Assembly (NCBI GenBank): GCA_031268055.1
Contig: JAIRXY010000218.1
Span: 1-8,932, forward strand
Direction of reading: 5' to 3'
DNA: 8,932 nt
DNA from: Prevotellaceae bacterium
Lineage (GTDB): Bacteria; Bacteroidota; Bacteroidia; Bacteroidales; UBA932
The notes beneath the pieces are model-generated. The model saw only the letters and a list, made by a program, of their open reading frames with translations, had not been told where the DNA came from and did not search any database. The position numbers and the translations under genes were made by a program. Positions within the stretch are counted from its first letter, which is position 1. Each line of letters opens with the position of its first letter. This document shows positions 6,628 to 8,932 of the stretch, piece by piece.

Positions 6628-6852
6628 TTAGCCCGCGGAGCATTTGCGCCCTTTGAAGTATTTTCTTAGCCAAGGGCAAAAGGTTGTTGCACCGTCGAGC
6701 ACGGGCGGCGGCGGCGGGGGAGCGCGCGGGGGGAAATGAAAAAACGCATTGATGCATTGATACTCGACAGTATATGTGGGTGTGGTAAGTATGACCTTTC
6801 CTTCGGAGGATGCTCCGAAAGCAGCAGGCAATATGTCCGAATAGCTATACAT
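6628..6852 (-). CDS. Small leader ORF, 74 codons, doubtful
   Basis: This ORF begins about 30 nt after the predicted transcription start with MYSYSDILPAAFGASSEGKV. The second cassette has an almost identical start at 8858 (MHSYSDILPAAFGASSEGKV) but stops after 29 codons. The middle here is Pro-rich low complexity encoded by G/C runs. Its end (KYFKGRKCSAG) is repeated in the other cassette, but a one-base indel separates the copies upstream of it. The first 20 or so codons may encode a leader peptide; the rest looks non-coding. Confidence 0.25.
   Translation of the reverse strand: MYSYSDILPAAFGASSEGKVILTTPTYTVEYQCINAFFHFPPRAPPPPPPVLDGATTFCPWLRKYFKGRKCSAG
6802..6819 (-). promoter_or_regulatory. 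Leader hairpin, copy 1
   Basis: TTCGGAG (6802-6808) and CTCCGAA (6813-6819) form a 7-bp stem with a 4-nt loop inside the leader and inside the small leader ORF. It is identical in the second cassette (8808-8825). A second stem-loop, TATCTT and AAGATA (6854-6869), lies just upstream of the small ORF start and is also conserved. Confidence 0.5.
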
Positions 6853-6890
6853 TTATCTTACTAAAGATAGTTGGGGTGATAAGTTCGGGG

Positions 6891-6923
6891 CAAATGTACG
6901 CATTTTTTTAATTTGTATCACAA
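6891..6923 (-). promoter_or_regulatory. Bacteroidota-type promoter of the first lipoprotein gene
   Basis: The minus strand carries TTG (6921-6923), 22 nt, then TACATTTG (6891-6898), fitting the Bacteroidota -33 TTG and -7 TAnnTTTG pattern. The start point should be near 6884. It is conserved base for base in the second cassette, and no closer TAnnTTTG is seen before the gene. Confidence 0.65.
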
Positions 6924-6924
6924 G

Positions 6925-7028
6925 CAAATAGAATTTTTTTGAAAAAATGAGTAGGCGGGGGTAATCAGCATTTTTTGCGCACCCGTTTGCCGATTGCTGC
7001 TACGCTCTCTCGCCAAACTCTACCAAAA
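6925..7028. other. Spacer between the two cassettes
   Basis: About 100 bp with no gene and no similarity to the other cassette junction. It contains T and A runs and a GGCGGGGG stretch (6954-6961). It separates the promoter of cassette 1 from the terminator of cassette 2. Confidence 0.5.
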
Positions 7029-7067
7029 ATTAAAGGATTTTCTCGGTAATCAAGAAAACCCTTTAAT
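7029..7067 (-). terminator. Intrinsic terminator of the 437-aa lipoprotein gene
   Basis: Same hairpin as at 5721-5759, with one base changed at 7059. On the minus-strand RNA this is a tolerated G-U pair; on the plus strand it would be an A-C mismatch. This fits selection for pairing in the minus-strand transcript. A T-rich run follows the stem. Confidence 0.75.
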
Positions 7068-7095
7068 CTTAATGAATTATGGTGCAAGTAGCTGC

Positions 7096-8409
<1,314 letters not shown>

Positions 8410-8896
8410 TGTATTTTATTTATTAGTAACGTTAGTAATGTTGTTTCATTTTCTGTTTCAATGGATTAATCATGTTCGATATTTCAGCCCGCGGAGCATT
8501 TGCGCCTTTTGAAGTATTCTCTTAGCAAAGGGCAAAGGTTGTTGCACCGTCGGGCATGGGACGGTGCGGGGGAGGAGGGCGCGCAGGGAGAGGCTTTGCA
8601 TTGCGCGTTGGCAAGCCCACGCGCTTGCAGCCGTCGCGGGCAGCAAGCGAGCGAATATGCCTGAAATACACCATTATACAAAAGCATATGCCGCCAGCAT
8701 CACAAACAATTTTCCAAGCTATTGCTGCGCTCTTAAAATGAAAAAATATGTTAATGTGCTGATATTCAGCTATATACGGTGAGGGGGGGGGTAAATATGA
8801 CCTTTCCTTCGGAGGATGCTCCGAAAGCAGCAGGCAATATGTCCGAATAGCTATGCATTTATCTTACTAAAGATAGTTGGGGTGATAAGTTCGGGG
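8410..8896 (-). promoter_or_regulatory. Long 5' leader of the 437-aa lipoprotein gene
   Basis: About 480 nt lie between the predicted start point and the ATG. The proximal block (8410-8555) and distal block (8797-8896) match the first cassette. An extra segment of about 150 bp (roughly 8583-8732) is unique here. The leader holds the conserved hairpin at 8808-8825, a second stem-loop at 8860-8875 and a nine-G run at 8783-8791. The small ORF starting at 8858 reads MHSYSDILPAAFGASSEGKV, then crosses the run and stops after 29 codons. No other gene is convincing here. Confidence 0.5.
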
Positions 8897-8929
8897 CAAA
8901 TGTACGCATTTTTTTAATTTGTATCACAA
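8897..8929 (-). promoter_or_regulatory. Bacteroidota-type promoter of the 437-aa lipoprotein gene
   Basis: The minus strand has TTG (8927-8929), a 22-nt spacer and TACATTTG (8897-8904), identical in both boxes and spacing to 6891-6923. The predicted start point is near 8890. Confidence 0.65.
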
Positions 8930-8932
8930 GCA

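Larger units (their letters stand above)
6550..6890 (-). promoter_or_regulatory. Long conserved 5' leader of the first lipoprotein gene
   Basis: About 335 nt lie between the predicted transcription start and the ATG. Two blocks match the leader of the second lipoprotein gene. The distal block (about 6784-6890) has the hairpins at 6802-6819 and 6854-6869. The proximal block (about 6550-6698) has a CCGCGG core. A GC-rich, G-run segment (about 6700-6735) between them is not conserved. This may be a regulatory leader; no known riboswitch class is recognised. Confidence 0.5.
5711..6924 (-). repeat. Tandem cassette copy 1 (promoter, leader, lipoprotein gene, terminator)
   Basis: This segment is homologous to 7018..8932. 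Shared stretches include the terminator, the KKKIVH tail coding, the signal-peptide coding (6470-6549 versus 8330-8409), about 140 bp just upstream of the gene, and about 130 bp covering the promoter and distal leader. The central gene body is much more diverged. Copy 2 has an extra domain and about 150 bp of extra leader. Exact boundaries are approximate, judged by eye. Confidence 0.75.

Noticed and set aside
8484..8687. 67-codon ORF ending in YFKRRKCSAG, similar at its end to 6628..6852
   Set aside because: The shared end is repeated DNA. A one-base indel (AAAAGG versus AAAGG) shifts the frames between copies just upstream, so coding conservation is not supported.

Overview
The window looks like a chromosomal segment of a Bacteroidota (Bacteroidetes) bacterium. 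The evidence is threefold. There are lipoproteins with acidic K-D-E-D residues right after the lipobox cysteine, resembling the Bacteroidota surface-export signal. There are TTG-N22-TAnnTTTG promoters, the Bacteroidota housekeeping type, in two near-identical copies. Shine-Dalgarno sequences are lacking, and a cellobiose-2-epimerase sits next to a GH3 lipoprotein, as in glycan-utilisation loci. I cannot name the species. All confident genes are on the minus strand, so transcription runs from high to low coordinates.

Layout, left to right. 3..119 is a possible 3' end of a plus-strand gene. 181..1734 encodes an unusual protein that pairs a GHKL (Bergerat-fold) ATPase-like N-terminus with a C-terminal HExxH putative metallopeptidase motif. 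1775..5257 is one uninterrupted frame joining a complete cellobiose 2-epimerase (AGE family, 389 codons) to a complete GH3 beta-glucosidase-type lipoprotein that keeps its own Met, signal peptide and lipobox. This is best explained as two adjacent genes whose separating stop codon was lost, perhaps through one missing T in a short T run. 5258..5856 is non-coding and holds palindromic repeats, a terminator and a coding relic.

5711..6924 and 7018..8932 are two copies of a tandemly duplicated cassette: promoter, long conserved leader with hairpins and a small ORF, lipoprotein gene, terminator. The first lipoprotein (230 aa) has one copy of an unrecognised domain. Its stop codon is followed in frame by 22 codons matching the C-terminal tail of its paralogue. 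The second (437 aa) carries two tandem domain copies joined by an Asp/Glu/Asn linker encoded by triplet and hexamer microsatellites. The array probably continues past the right edge, because the window ends inside the repeated promoter.

How the genes may work together: the GH3 lipoprotein would trim beta-linked oligosaccharides in the periplasm, and the cytoplasmic epimerase would convert imported cellobiose or mannobiose at its reducing end. This is a plausible beta-glucan or beta-mannan utilisation pair. The GHKL-HExxH gene lies 40 nt downstream and could be co-transcribed, but its AT-rich composition contrasts with the GC-rich enzyme genes and suggests a separate origin. The lipoproteins look like candidate surface proteins under repeat-driven diversification; their function is unknown.
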